64,000 bases of DNA from Siderastrea siderea (Eukaryota; Cnidaria; Anthozoa; Scleractinia; Rhizangiidae). The DNA is taken from positions 73,741,762 to 73,805,761 of the forward strand of contig OZ034969.1 of assembly GCA_964030785.1 (NCBI GenBank). Direction: 5' to 3'. The notes below the pieces were generated by a model, which was given only the letters and a program-made list of their open reading frames with translations, had not been told where the DNA came from and searched no databases. Below, one piece after another: positions 35,026 to 48,126 of the stretch. Position 1 is the stretch's first letter. Every line of letters begins with the position of its first letter. A program made the translations under genes and the position numbers.

Positions 35026-38000
35026 ATTTCACCGCATTTTGTTTTTGCTTCGTCCTCCTTCAGCAAAAAGCCGGTGAAACCGGGATTGTACAGTGTAATA
35101 CTCTGGCATATTCTGCACGTTCTGAAATGACACAACAGTGGAAAAATAATATGCTAGGTGATTACGACTAACTACGCGCCATTTATCACCTCAGATGCAA
35201 CGCGCACTCGTGGAATAATTGTTAACTAACATTCGATACTGGCGTATCTCCACTGGAGGCAAGAAATCTAAGGAGTTGATCCTAGTTTTCTATACTGTGA
35301 ATCGGCTTTGTCATTGTCTTTAGAAAATGTGTTTACAATAACATTGATTTGACTTATTACATAACTGCATACGGGATATTACTCGGGAAAATAGCCCAAC
35401 TTGACGTGAAACTGTGTTATGTTTATCTTACAAAAGTTGACTAAAAATACGTCACAATTGACACGGCGATTAGAGACGCTTGTAAGCCAAAAGATGTAAA
35501 TGTTTCAAGTACGTAGTCCTCACTATTTTTGTTGTAGTATGTCTTGGATGACGGCGGCCGATGCTTTTCATAGTAGATATGTTGTGTTTGGAAGTCTGTA
35601 ATTTTAAAATACTCAGTTGGCATGGAACGCATAATGAGAAGTTACGAGATAGTCACCGAGGAATTTAACGACGGTTTTAAAAGTTTCGGGCTTAACACCA
35701 GCCTGAAAATGGAATTGCCAAATTAAGCAGCCCGAGAGGTTAGTATTTTGTCATCTGTTTTATTTGTGGGTAATATTTGTTTGGCGCGTTTAGAACGTTG
35801 ATTGAATCGTTGACAACTTACTCAAGTATGTTTACTGTAAGCAATCTGCATCCAGTTTGTTTAATTTGTATAGACAAAGTCGTTAACTGTCTTTCGGAAA
35901 TATTCGAAATACGTTAACACTTACTGGTGAGCTAAACGGGGCCTCACTGCCAGCTTTGATTAATAAAAATATATTAATACCAACGAAAAGAAGCAAAATT
36001 TAGAGTTCAGCTATGAAATGATGAAAAGTCGCTGATATTGTCAAGGTTTTTGTTAAATTATTTAAAATGAACCTCCTTCTGTTACAATTTGCTGACAAAG
36101 AAATGCAAATTGAAATTTCAATACTTGTCTGTTGTCATTTGATGTGTATGTACAAAAAAAGCTGAAGTGGGTAAATGATAAAAAGTCTTTTGGCTGAGTT
36201 TTGTCATACCAAAACAGAGAAATGTTTCTCTTCATGTTATTTAAGTTATGTCGCTTACGTTACACTGCGCTAAGTCCGTACGCTATGGCCAAGTATTGCC
36301 AATGTTTTCTAGTCAGGGCTTCCCATTTGGTCAACAAACACAAACTTTATGTCCAGATCGGGCGACCGAGCTTTATTAAATTTAAAATGGTTGTTTTCAT
36401 CAATATCGCAAAATCAGTGCCCATTCTAACGAAAACAAAGTTCATAAAATACTTCGTGATAAAATTCAGCTGCCAAACGTTTAAGTAGTTTTAAAATAAC
36501 TGTAAGAAACTTTCTTTTTTCATTAGTAAATAAACTCACCCTCGGTAACTACATTGGTCGCAATTATTTTTAGCTCTTTCATTCATTGATTCGTCTACTG
36601 GAGACAACATCTTCCCTAGTGGACATCCTATATTCTTGTTACCTGTTAGATTTATAGTACATTGATATTGTAAGGTAAAAATTGAGTTGAGTTTCTCCAC
36701 TTCGGAGTTTAAACCTCTCTCTCCCAAATTTAATGATGTGCAAGTCAGAAATTCCAGCTATAAAATATCAACTATAATTTTGCGAAACGTTAAACACACC
36801 GCCGAAGAAAGTGCTGTGCAATATAAACTTTCGTGGAAGACATCAGCTGCTGGTTTTATCTGCAGACTCAAAATCTAACCGAACCAATCCGCACAGCCAA
36901 CTAAGCAACAACTTAAAGTGACCGCGGATGCTTGTGAGAGTGGTTTCGACTGTATTATTACTCAAAGCTTTAATTTATTTGAACACTCACAAACTCAACC
37001 CTCGACGAATGAAAAATAGTTCTTAATACCACAGAATTGAATTGCTCAAAAGCTTTTTCGACGATCGTGTCATTTTGTTTTGTGTCTTATCGACAGAATA
37101 CTGGCTGAATATGGTGCCTTTACTTGAGGAAAAATAAACATACAAAGAACTAAGGCATATTTTTGTTATGTTCGAACCGCATTAAGAATTAAAATCACGT
37201 GGCAATTAGTACTAAGAACAGAAACAAAATGAAAATAAGTTTGGTGGATAAAGGGTTGGTAAATTACTCATCAAATTGCAATCAAAATTTGTAACATAAT
37301 TATTATTCGACGCGGGGCTTATTTCAACTCGTGGTTCTTCCGTGCTAAATAGGTAGTTTAAGCTTTCTTCTTTTGCCTAAGTTATGCATATTTAGTTTGA
37401 GTTACAGCCAGAAGGATCGAATATTCAACGTCGTTTCCAGATTTATGAAAAAGAGCTAAGCAAAATGCCTTTTCGCGTAAGTATGTTTTCTTGTTTTCAG
37501 TTGCCTGGTAGAGTGGTTCGAGTATTCAGAATTTCACTGGTTTTCTCTTATAACGGAAGAGAGTATATCTAAGGTTTGGTTCAAAAATTATTCGCAGCTT
37601 TCAGGCCAGTTTTATCAGTTGAAACTCCTGGTTTACAAATTTAAACAACTTCCGGAAAGTGTACACGTATGTTGATCAAATGGGACGACGATATCCTTTT
37701 GCCATTTCTGACTTACTTTAAATACTGCTAAGACAAAGTTAGTTTTGAATCTTTTTCTCTCGACCGGTTAAGACTGTTAATGCTTGCTTAAGCAATGTGA
37801 CTGAAAGAATTTCTAAGGCGTTTCTTATTCTCATCAAATCAATCGCTGTTTTCTTACAACACTTTTCCCCCCCAAAATTCTGAAAACGGAAATTGCCTTT
37901 CCTTTTTCAAAGATGCAAATCTGATAAAAAGATGCTTCTCGTTCCACGTGTTTGCTTGTTTTGTCGCTTTTGACCATCACAAGTCAGCTAGTGAGTTTTA

Positions 38001-39806
38001 GCAGAGAAACCTCTGGGGAAGGGCGATAAGTTGCTTTTGGCAATGGCTGTTCTCAAGGTCCTATACAACCTCCATCTTTTTTGCGTTCGAATTTGGGGTG
38101 TAGACTGCGAACTCTTGTAAAATACAATGAAAACATTGCTGGGTAAAACTAATGAGTAAATAGATGAATGAACGGACGGACGGTTAAAGAGATGGATGGA
38201 TGAATGAAAAATTTTTTAGCTTAAACTCGGAAGAACTTATAATTAGAAAGAAAGTGTGTGCCGATTAACGTGGGCCAATTCTTGCAAGCAAGAATTCACT
38301 CGAGCACGGCACGGAATCGCGCGTACTGATAACACGCTACTTCAATTGCTGCTGACCAAAAGAACGTAGGCTCAAGAACAAATTGGCATACCAAATAGTC
38401 ACGTGTGCAATGTCGAACGATTTGGAATCAACCGATACCGCCCATCGAATATCGATATTTTTCAGGCATAATCCCGGTATTGGTGCCAGTATAAATATAT
38501 TGCAGTGACAATACACTGTATCGCGACCCATTCTTAGCATAAGGTGTCAAAACAAAGCTAACGAGTCAAGATAAAGTCCGCGTGATCCTAATTTTATTCG
38601 TTTGTGCATATAGATTGGTAAGCGTAAGCAAAGAAATTTTGACGATTTAAGAATTCTGGAGTTGTTGATCTTCACTAACAAGAAAAGCCCCAGGGGCATT
38701 AGACCCCGCCGTTGTTGTCCCTCCCCTACGCGCAAAATAAATTACGGCCACTCAAGATTCGAGACCTAACCTGTGTAGCGAAAGACGCGACGAGTATTTG
38801 TTTGGCCGAACGAAAACCGGAGGTCTGGGGCAAGTGACCACCCCCGCCAAAAAACGGGTATTCTAGACCCCGTCCTTACGGCGGGGGAGTAAAATTTAAA
38901 GATGTTTAGAATTTAGCCAGTGTTTTGTTCTACATTCAAATATCTGAAACAAAGCCGCCCGACAATGTTTTGACGCGCAAAATTAGACGTTCACCTTGAT
39001 TACATTTTCGGTGTGACAATCTTCGCTTGTTTGGGCGGAAATGAGTTTCGTTTAAGTTGGCGTGGATTCAGCTAACTTTAATTGAATTTCCTATTATATC
39101 CCTAATGAAAAGTTATTGAATATCTCTCTCAGAGGCATTAAGTGCCGAGGTGGCTGGTTTGCCCTTCAGAAAGGTAAAATCAAACTAATTCTTGTCTGAC
39201 TCAGTCGTTACTCAGTCCGGAGTGGTCACCAACGTGAGAAAAAGAAAAGAAGAAAGTCTAAATCGAACAATGTTAATTTCGACACAGGTGAGCCATTGTT
39301 GAGGTGATTTGCCGACTCAGAAAGACTGCAAACTGGGAAACGGGAGAAAACTATATTGTCTGGAAGTATTAAGTGTTTCTGTTCGCTTTGGAGATAATGT
39401 TTTACCGTTTTGCAGCTTTATAAAACAAGAAAACTCAAATCCTTTTTCGGTTCTCCTTTGTAACTCGGCAAGCATAGGATTGAAAACGTTTTGCAGATCT
39501 GTAACTAAATATGTTTCTTTTGCGAACGATTTTGAATAAGTTATTAGGAATCCGTCTGTGACGGTTCAAAAACCTTTTCGGAAAGGCGTGGCATTCTGAT
39601 GTGAGAGAATAAAAAAGCAAACAATGCAAATTGCTGCTCGGTTATAAAATGCGCTCGAACATATGTCACATCTTGCCACCTAAAGTGAATATATCGATGA
39701 ACATTCACAATGGAAGTTAAACAGTGTCCCCAAATTAGAAGAGTTTGAAAAAGAAAACCTGTTTACGTTTTGAGGAACCCTGATATTGATTGGTTAATCT
39801 GAGTAT

Positions 39807-39859
39807 CTAGGGTGGATTTTTGCAGCATACGCCTATGCTGCAAATAAATCCACCCTTAG
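39807..39859. repeat. 53 bp palindrome matching a transposon's ends
   Basis: CTAGGGTGGATT...TGCAGCATACGCC meets its inverted copy (TATGCTGCA...AATCCACCCTTAG). The same arms bound the 0.78 kb element at 19453-20230, so this is that element's two ends with nothing between. Confidence 0.8.
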
Positions 39860-41432
39860 CGAAGCAGCGCTGCTAGAAACAAAAATTCCTTACGGTTGTT
39901 GATAATCCAGTTTGGTTATCCAGTTTGGTTATTAAGTGTGTTTGGCTGTGGATAGCCAGGATGAAAATGATTTCAACTTAAAGAAACCGCGCCGACCTTT
40001 TCAAGTTCTTCCTTTGTGTCTTTGATAAGTTTGGTAAAAACGTGACTGTGGCTCGCACTTCCTTGACTTGGGATCATTTCTCGTTAGTGATCTGGAAGCA
40101 ATTCATGTCTGAGCGACGGAAATTTTTCACAAAAAACTGGAAAGTCGCCACGACATTGGCCCTTTAATTTCTAATCATAGGTGGCTTGAAAGTTTGTATT
40201 GAAAATGAAGCGGTGATGCTTTTCAGTGGTTTTTTTTTTTCAAAATGACAGTCCCTTTATAAGCTTATAACAAAAGCAGGTTCCCACTAGTAAATTATTT
40301 ATTAATTTCTTAATTGCCGGAAGTTTAAACATTGTGGAGTATTTACATGACGGTTAAGAATCGTAATAGAGCAACAAAACGTCACTCATTGTCTTTCGGC
40401 TTCGACTGCGAGAGCACATTGTACCTCTTCATGCATGCGGTAAGTATGAAAAACAAATTCTTTGATTACATCGTAAAGGGGTACCCACTCAATGGTGTTT
40501 GCCTGCGGGAGACAATTCAGTATTCTTTCTAACCTTTCCTTTTCCTTTCAGTTTTCCGACCTAGATGTAATAACAACTTTTGTCTGACCACGCACGGTCT
40601 TAGCAATTCAAGCGTCATAACTGGAAAAGGCTTTATTGTTTTTTCAGCAAATAAAGTGCCTCTGCCTTTTGTTTTATCTTGGACTATGCTATCGCAAGAA
40701 TGGTTTAGACAACCAGTATTTTATGCCACTTTTTGAACAACATGTTTTAGACATAATAAATATCACACGGACGTGACACCTGCTAGTAAAGGCTCCCATT
40801 TCAGTAGGCGATGCATTAAATTGATCAACAGTCAAAAAGGAACAACCACTGGTAACTTTCCCGCGGAGAAACATGATGTAGTTTCCTTTTAGAGTACTGG
40901 AAGTTGTTAACCTAAATTTGAAATTACAATTTATTCGTATTTAACGGCCATTCTTTAAACGCATATGTTAAAAGTATATTTTCCAGCGTAGATTCAGTTG
41001 TGTACAAAGCGGATCTGTTGGAGTTTGTTTCTTATCGGCTTAACTCTACTAGCGAAAACTAATCGAAAGCCCTTTTTCACGCTTTTCTTTTTTGTGCAAA
41101 TAATATTTTCTTTCTACATAAAGTTTTGCGGTCTCTTATCACCTGCTTAGGTGGGCAGGTAATATTTTTCAAATTCAAAAATTGAGAAACTAAATTAGAG
41201 ACTACTCGCAGTCTACCTGCTACATGGATCCGAGAACTTTGTTTTTTCAAGAAAGCATAGCAGCCTGCTGAGAAACTTCCAGAGAAACCTTCTAATTTCA
41301 GCCATCTAGCGCATGTCTTGTTTCACATTGATAAAAGACTTCATTCAACAAGTGAACAAGGGCCCTTTGACCACTTCAATCAGTATCCACATTATGTAAC
41401 TTGCATGTTTCTACAACAAGCTTCAAGATTCC

Positions 41433-41446
41433 CCCCCCCCCCCACT
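41433..41446. repeat. Poly-C run
   Basis: A run of about 14 C within AAGATTCCCC...ACTC. Similar G or C runs at 7053, 23982, 29611, 31772, 45938, 51517 and 52016; several sit just inside transposon ends. Confidence 0.6.
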
Positions 41447-42209
41447 CTTTTTTTATTTAACTTTGCAAACTGCCGGCGTCACAAACCTAATACAATTTAC
41501 ATGTCACAGAAAAGCTTTAACTGCAGCAGTTACAGTAATCTTGTAGAAAAACAGATTTGTTCTTATTTCCCCTGAGGTTAATGATTGGTTTTTTTTTTTA
41601 CTGTGCTCATGTCTAAATGAAAAACCATACGGAGGAAGATAAAAATAACGGTGTTTGTTTATTATTTATTATTTATAAGAAAGCGGTGAATCGGTCAAAA
41701 TACAACTAGACGGAAGGCAAAGACTCCGGAGACTCCTAAATTGAGCTTACATGAGATCTCTCTAGTTTGCTACTTCGCCCGGGGCCGGATTTACAAAGTT
41801 ATCCTAAGTTTAGATAGTTTAGATTGATCATAAGTATTATTTTTTTAGCAATAGCCATTTTATTTGTCGTGATATCAAAATAATAATAATAATTAATAAA
41901 TAAATAATAAAAACTTTAATGTAAAAATTCAGTCAACCTATTTACACGTACTAATAACAATGCCAATCCTAATAAAAAATTAATAAATAAAAAATAAAAT
42001 TTTTTGTTGCATATTCTTTTTTTACCTATTTATTTCGTCTTCAGTGTCTTTCTTTAACTGCCGTAAGAATCAGTCATTCCGTATATTTTTTACTTCGAAA
42101 GCTTAAAACTTTGTCCAGGTAAAAAATGACACAGCCACATATTGTATAATTGCCTTCAAGTTCTTTCTGAATAAGGTGTCTTGAAATTTTGTTTTTGCAG
42201 GTTATAAGA

Positions 42210-44523
42210 ATGCTCATCCGCAGTCGTTTCTTCTTGGCGTACCTTTTGCTGGCAAGTTTCCCCTACACATGCGCAAAGACGCCTTTGTACGTGGGCGCCA
42301 TGTTCCCTATGACGTCACTACATAATGACGGCTGGACTGGCGGGAATGGAATCCTACCAGCTGCTCAAATGGCATTTGATCACGTGAACAGTGCTGCTGT
42401 GTTAAAAGACTATGAGCTGAGAGTGATTTGGAATGACACCAGGGTAATAATTTGCTTGTAGCTTTGAGCAAGTGTGAAAGTTTTGAGAGCCACGTAGGTT
42501 TGGAGAAAAGAATACGGAGAGTGGGCGGAGCCTTCTTGCCCCATCCCCAATCCCTCTTTCCAGGCTAAACGTGCGCGTTTCGCAGACCTTGGGTAAAACA
42601 GCGAAAGAGACGAGAGAGACAATCGACCAACATTATTGACCTAACATCGCTCTTACAACATTAGTTATTGGACAAACAGTGTTGGAACAGTATTGCTAGA
42701 GCAACATTTATGTACCTACAGTGTTAGACCAACAAATCAGTGCTATATCAACATGTCGCGATGTGAGCCGTGCCGTTGTCTTGGATCAAGACAATTACTA
42801 ACTTAAAGTACTTACGTCTCTTCCACTAACAGGGGTCCCCTGGCTGGGCAGAGCACATCGTTTTCGAGTTCCTTCATAACCCCCCTCGTAAGATCATGTT
42901 CCTCGGGGCTGGCTATTCTTCGTGTAGCACAGTTGTGGCGGCACTGGCTGGACTAGATCCCTGGGCAATACCGCAGGTACACATTTTTAAATGTCACGTG
43001 ATTTGTAACGTAAAAAGGTAATGTCGTACTCTCGCCACAAGCCTCCCACACTGCTGGTGTTTAAACCGGTTTAAACCGGTTTTGCAGCATAAAGACCCAG
43101 AAGTATTTCTAATCCCCCTGGCTGGGATAGTAGCCCACCGCAATGTTACTACCGGCGTTTAATTAGATTTTCCTATTAAAACGGATCGCTGTTACCAATT
43201 TATACACCTGGGTAGAGAGAGACAATGCGAAGTAGGTTTCTTTTCCGCAGAAGCAGCATGATCATAGAGACAGTGACTCGAACCAGGAACCCATCACTGC
43301 TCGAACCACCCCCTTTAGGTTGCAATTCCCACGCGTTTATCCCCAGACCAATGCGTCTCAACAAAAGTGGTTTAGGGAAAGGTTCAGTTGACCTTACTCC
43401 AAAAACGGATGCCCTTGACTCTGTTCAACTAACCTTTCTTTCTTATTTAGGGAATACATGGAATTGTTCCCACGGATTCGATTGACTTTCAAAAGTCGTT
43501 TGCGTTTCATAGTTCAGAAAGCGCAAATAACTTTTGACAGTCCATCGGAAAATTTTCTGTTTGTTCAGTTCCATCTTTGTCAGACTAATCACACAATGTG
43601 TGACTCCTTTTTTCAGATTTCGTATTCCAGCACTTCTCCCGAGCTGTCCGTCAAGAAGAACTACCCGCACTTTTACCGCACTATCCCGGATGACACATCA
43701 TTCAACGCTCCCCGAGTCGCGCTACTAAAAACATTCAAGTGGAGTCATGTGGGGACCATCTTTCAGGAGGAGGACATACACCGCACGGTGCAAAAAACTT
43801 TGCTTTTGTCTCTAAACTGAAAAGTAATAAAGCAAATTAAGTACGGCTGGGCAGTCAAAGCACGAACACGCGACGCTCCATTTAGCGCTTGCGTGATAAT
43901 GCTCACGGTAAAGTAGCCATAAAAGCAGCATTGTGTACATCATTGCTCCAACATCAGTCGTTATGTTACTGAAGCGGTTGTTTGCTTTGACTTCGGTTTC
44001 ATTTAGCCAGGGCTTTACTCTTTACTCAAGTTTGGAACCTTGGAACCTTTTGTTTTCTAGGCCATGTCTGATCTTCATGTTCTGTTCCTGGAAAACGGAA
44101 TCAAACAAGTTTCATCTGAGAGTTTTAGGGATGACGCGCAGGTTCAAATGGAAAATTTGAAGGTGTGTGTGAGTCACTAAATCAGGATTTAACCTGGTCA
44201 AATGGTGTCGCAAGTGACATCAAGTTTCCTTGCAACACCTTTTGGTTAGAAATTGTGTACTTCAAAGACTTACGTTGACTTTGATAAAGATCAAATTTGC
44301 TGCCAGTGGGCGCGAGGTTTTCACTATCTGGCCACCTGAGGCAAGTCACTGCAAGTTGGTGGCAGAGTTATCCCCTTAAGTAGTGTCGCGCGCATAAGGC
44401 TGATGAGAAGTCAAACTCTGACTGGGCATGATAATGAAAGAGGGACATGAGAGTTAGTGGGCAAAGAGTGGAAGATTTAACTCTCTTTCACCGTAATTGA
44501 ATCTTTCACTCTTAACAATAATA

Positions 44524-44573
<50 letters not shown>

Positions 44574-47500
44574 AATTGCGGTTATTACCATCGCAATGTG
44601 CAGATGATCACATTTTCGTGAAGCCCGTACAACAGAAATGCACATTTTACTTTATATTTTATTTGAGTCTTCTCGCTGTCATCAGACCAAGGCTTTAAAA
44701 TTTTACAGCACATAATACAGTGTGCGTTATGCTGGTTTTTCACTTTGAGCCAAATTGTCGCCGCCAGGGAGGATAATGTAACACTCCTGTTGTGCGTTTC
44801 AAGTTCATCCAAGACATACGTAACTGAAACTAGAAAGAAAAAATACTTAATGGCGCGCATTAATTTATTCGGTTGACCACGCCATGGTAAAACGCTAACC
44901 CTGTGCTGTGCTCCGTCTTCGGACTTTGCTTCGTGAAAAGGCGGATAGACGGTGAAACACGCCCATCCAACGGTTTTGAATGAATATGTTTCACTGATAT
45001 GAGTCAGGGCTTTAGTATTTTTTGTTTTTGTTTATGAAAACAAGATAATAGAAAAATACGTGGAAAAAATTCATTGTTGGAAAACTGAATATATTTTTTC
45101 TTTCAAGAAAAAGGGTGCAAGAATCATCCTTGCAAACTTCTTTGGTAGAGGCGCTCGGCAAGTGTTCTGTGAGGTAAGTTTTCATTGTGGTTATTTTCAG
45201 TACATATTAATCCAGCTAAAAGATATGTATTTTGTATACCCAAAATGAACGGTTTACTTTATTTTTAAAAGTACTTAGCACAAAAGTGCTATTACTTATA
45301 CTTAATTTGCATCCTTTCATGGAGATTAGGTATCCTATCACAACTGAAGGATAGTCTTCACACACCTATAACGCAGTGACTTGGGATAGAAGCTATCTTC
45401 CAATTTTGAAACTTACTCTTTTTGTTTTTCTTTTTTTCTTTTTCTTGTCTTGCAGGCTTACAAACTGCGCATGTTCGGTGCTAAATACGTATGGATCCTC
45501 CTCGGCTATATGGAAAGAGACTGGTGGCTAGTTAATGACACCAGTGTCACGTGTTCGTCTCAAGAATTGTTCAAGGCAATGGATGGTCACCTAGCAACAG
45601 ATTACGTCTGGAATAGTGGCTTGGACACTAAAATGGTGTCTGGAAAGGTATTGGTTAGGAGCAGATTTTTTCAGCCTTTGTGTGTGACTGGATGCTTACG
45701 ACCATGTCAGAGTCTTTCAATTGTAAAATAGCTGCACTTTGTCGCCCTTTATCCCAGTGGGGAGAAGTAATATTACAGAGTCACTTCATGCTGTGACAAG
45801 CGAATATTTATTCCTGTCTTTTTTTAATATTTGTTTTGTTTTTCGCTTCGTTATTACTGTCCCAGTTTTCTTCGTGCCATTTCTTTTTTATTCGACCAAT
45901 GGTAAAGAGGGAGACCAGAATCTCATTCCCAGATCAAGGGGGGGGGGGGGGGAGGGGTTGACCTTGCCCGTGCAAACTACAGTATAAGAGCTTTTTTGTA
46001 CAATTCAACCAAAGGCCACGAAAGTGTGCGATTTTTTCCAACATTTATCTTGGAATTTTATTTTTCCAAGGCAACCATATTTTGAGAGTCCAGCAAATCA
46101 CCTTTGGATTTAACTTTACCTCCTAGACAGTGAAAGATTTCCTACATGATTATGAATCAAAAGTCGCACCAAAGTTGCAGGACGTCCATCGTGGCTATGC
46201 TTATGACGCAGTATGGGCCATGGCCTTGGCTTTGAACAGGACAATCTCTAAAATGCCTCCTGGCACAGCTTTAGATAAGGTTCCGTACGGAGACAGGAAC
46301 TTTACTGGTGCACTTACTGAAGCTCTAAGAGGGACCAACTTTTCAGGAGTAACAGTGAGTTACTGCAGAAACCTTTTTTTTCTGTTGTTGCGTCCAGCAT
46401 TGCTTCTTTGTCTGAGCTGTGGACAACATGCACTTTGTGTCGCCTACAAAATAAATATTAAAATGTAGTTTCCCCGTATCCGATAATTGGGCTTTTGCAT
46501 CTACTAGAACCTTCGCCCAGTCATTCACCATTCACTTTACCTCTCTCTGGCCGTTGCACTTCTAGCTCTCTCAAACTAATTTACCCATGTTCCACCACGA
46601 TCAATCCTAGCTACTCCGACACCGAATTTAAGTGGCTGAAGCATCTAATTTCCTAACACCTTACTTTGTAGGGTCCTGTTGGTTTCACAAGAAAAGGAAA
46701 CAGGGTTGGAGACACGCGGATTGTACAAATGAGAGGTAAATTTGCTTTATTTTAAATCTATTTTCGTCTACGTGTGACACTAGCATGCGGCTGTATAGTA
46801 GGCCAGATAGCCAACTCTTCTTCTGGGATCTAATGGACCACACGGACAGAGTGAAGAATGCTAATGAGGTAGCTACTTCAACTGATGGAGATCGCAGTAG
46901 ATGGAGTCCAGCCGAGAGCCAGTGGTATAAGGGCCAAAAACTATCGCAGCCATCCTCGCAATCCACATTACTAATTTCACAATGCCTTACTGCTTCTAGC
47001 GACTCCCTTTATTTCCGTTTGTAGATGGAAAACAGATAACTGTGGGACTTTATCAAATGAATAATGGCTTGATCAACTGGTCAGGATATGATGCTATAAC
47101 GTGGGCAGGTAAGAGACAATTTAAACCAGATTTCAAACGAACGTTTTAAAACCCAACAATTCACAACTAAATAAATAGTAAGGAAGATGTAACGTTCAGC
47201 ATGTCACGGTTGTGGACAAAAAATTCCCCAACAGGAATTGATCCAATGGCCTTCAGCACACCTGTCGGACGCTTTAACCAATGAGCTGCTGGAACACTCG
47301 GGATATTAAAGCTTGGTAATATGTACTAGCTTTATTGTGCCACTCGTCCTACATACTTCAAGGATTGTCGTAAGGATCATTAGTGATGATAGAGGAAAAA
47401 AATGATAATTATAACGTTGGAATAAAATGATGTTTGAAAACGCGCGTTGGCAGAAGCATGGCGTGTGTCACTTGAACATCAGCGGCCTCCGGTTCTTCCC

Positions 47501-48084
47501 GGGAACGCTGCGGTGATCGGAAATTGAACAGTGAAACAAAGTTAAGGCTACAAGGTTTAATGCAATAGTCATTAGAGAAATTTGTATCCCCTAAATCGCC
47601 CCCTAGACATTTGCTTCTTTGTTGTTGTTACATTCTTGTTTTTTATTCTCTTATGGCTAGCGGACAGCTTTGTTATTAGCCTAATTATTGATCAGAACTA
47701 ACTGAATTGTGACGTCGCAACAGGTGGCTCCCCTCCCCCTGACAGGACTAAGCTGGTGTATGAACTGATGTCAGTATCCTTCCCACTATTCATTTTCATG
47801 GCAGTTCTGGCGTCACTTGCGATATTTGTCACTCTGTTCTTCCTGTGGTTCAACATTGCAAAACGAAATATCAGGTGATTAAAATTATACAGGAGAACTT
47901 AGATAATACGAAGCGTCAGAAAAAAAAAACACAACTATTCGAGTTATAAATTCAAAACAAACGTTCGAGCTACCGAAATTCGACTGTATTGATTAACTGA
48001 CTGCCTTCCTGCCTGTCTGACTGACTGCCTGAATGATTAATTGCTCGTTTGATTGATTTCTTGCTTGTTCGCTTGCTTGCTTAC

Positions 48085-48126
<42 letters not shown>

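Larger units (their letters stand above)
31812..42209. other. 10 kb gene-poor stretch
   Basis: No open frame over 110 codons and none with a familiar motif. It may contain untranslated 5' exons of the receptor downstream: GCG-GTAAGTATG at about 40440 is a strong donor site after a 110 bp open stretch. Two palindromes are listed separately. Purine runs at 33360-33410 and a GGAT/GGAC-rich stretch at 38170-38205 are simple sequence. Confidence 0.4.
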
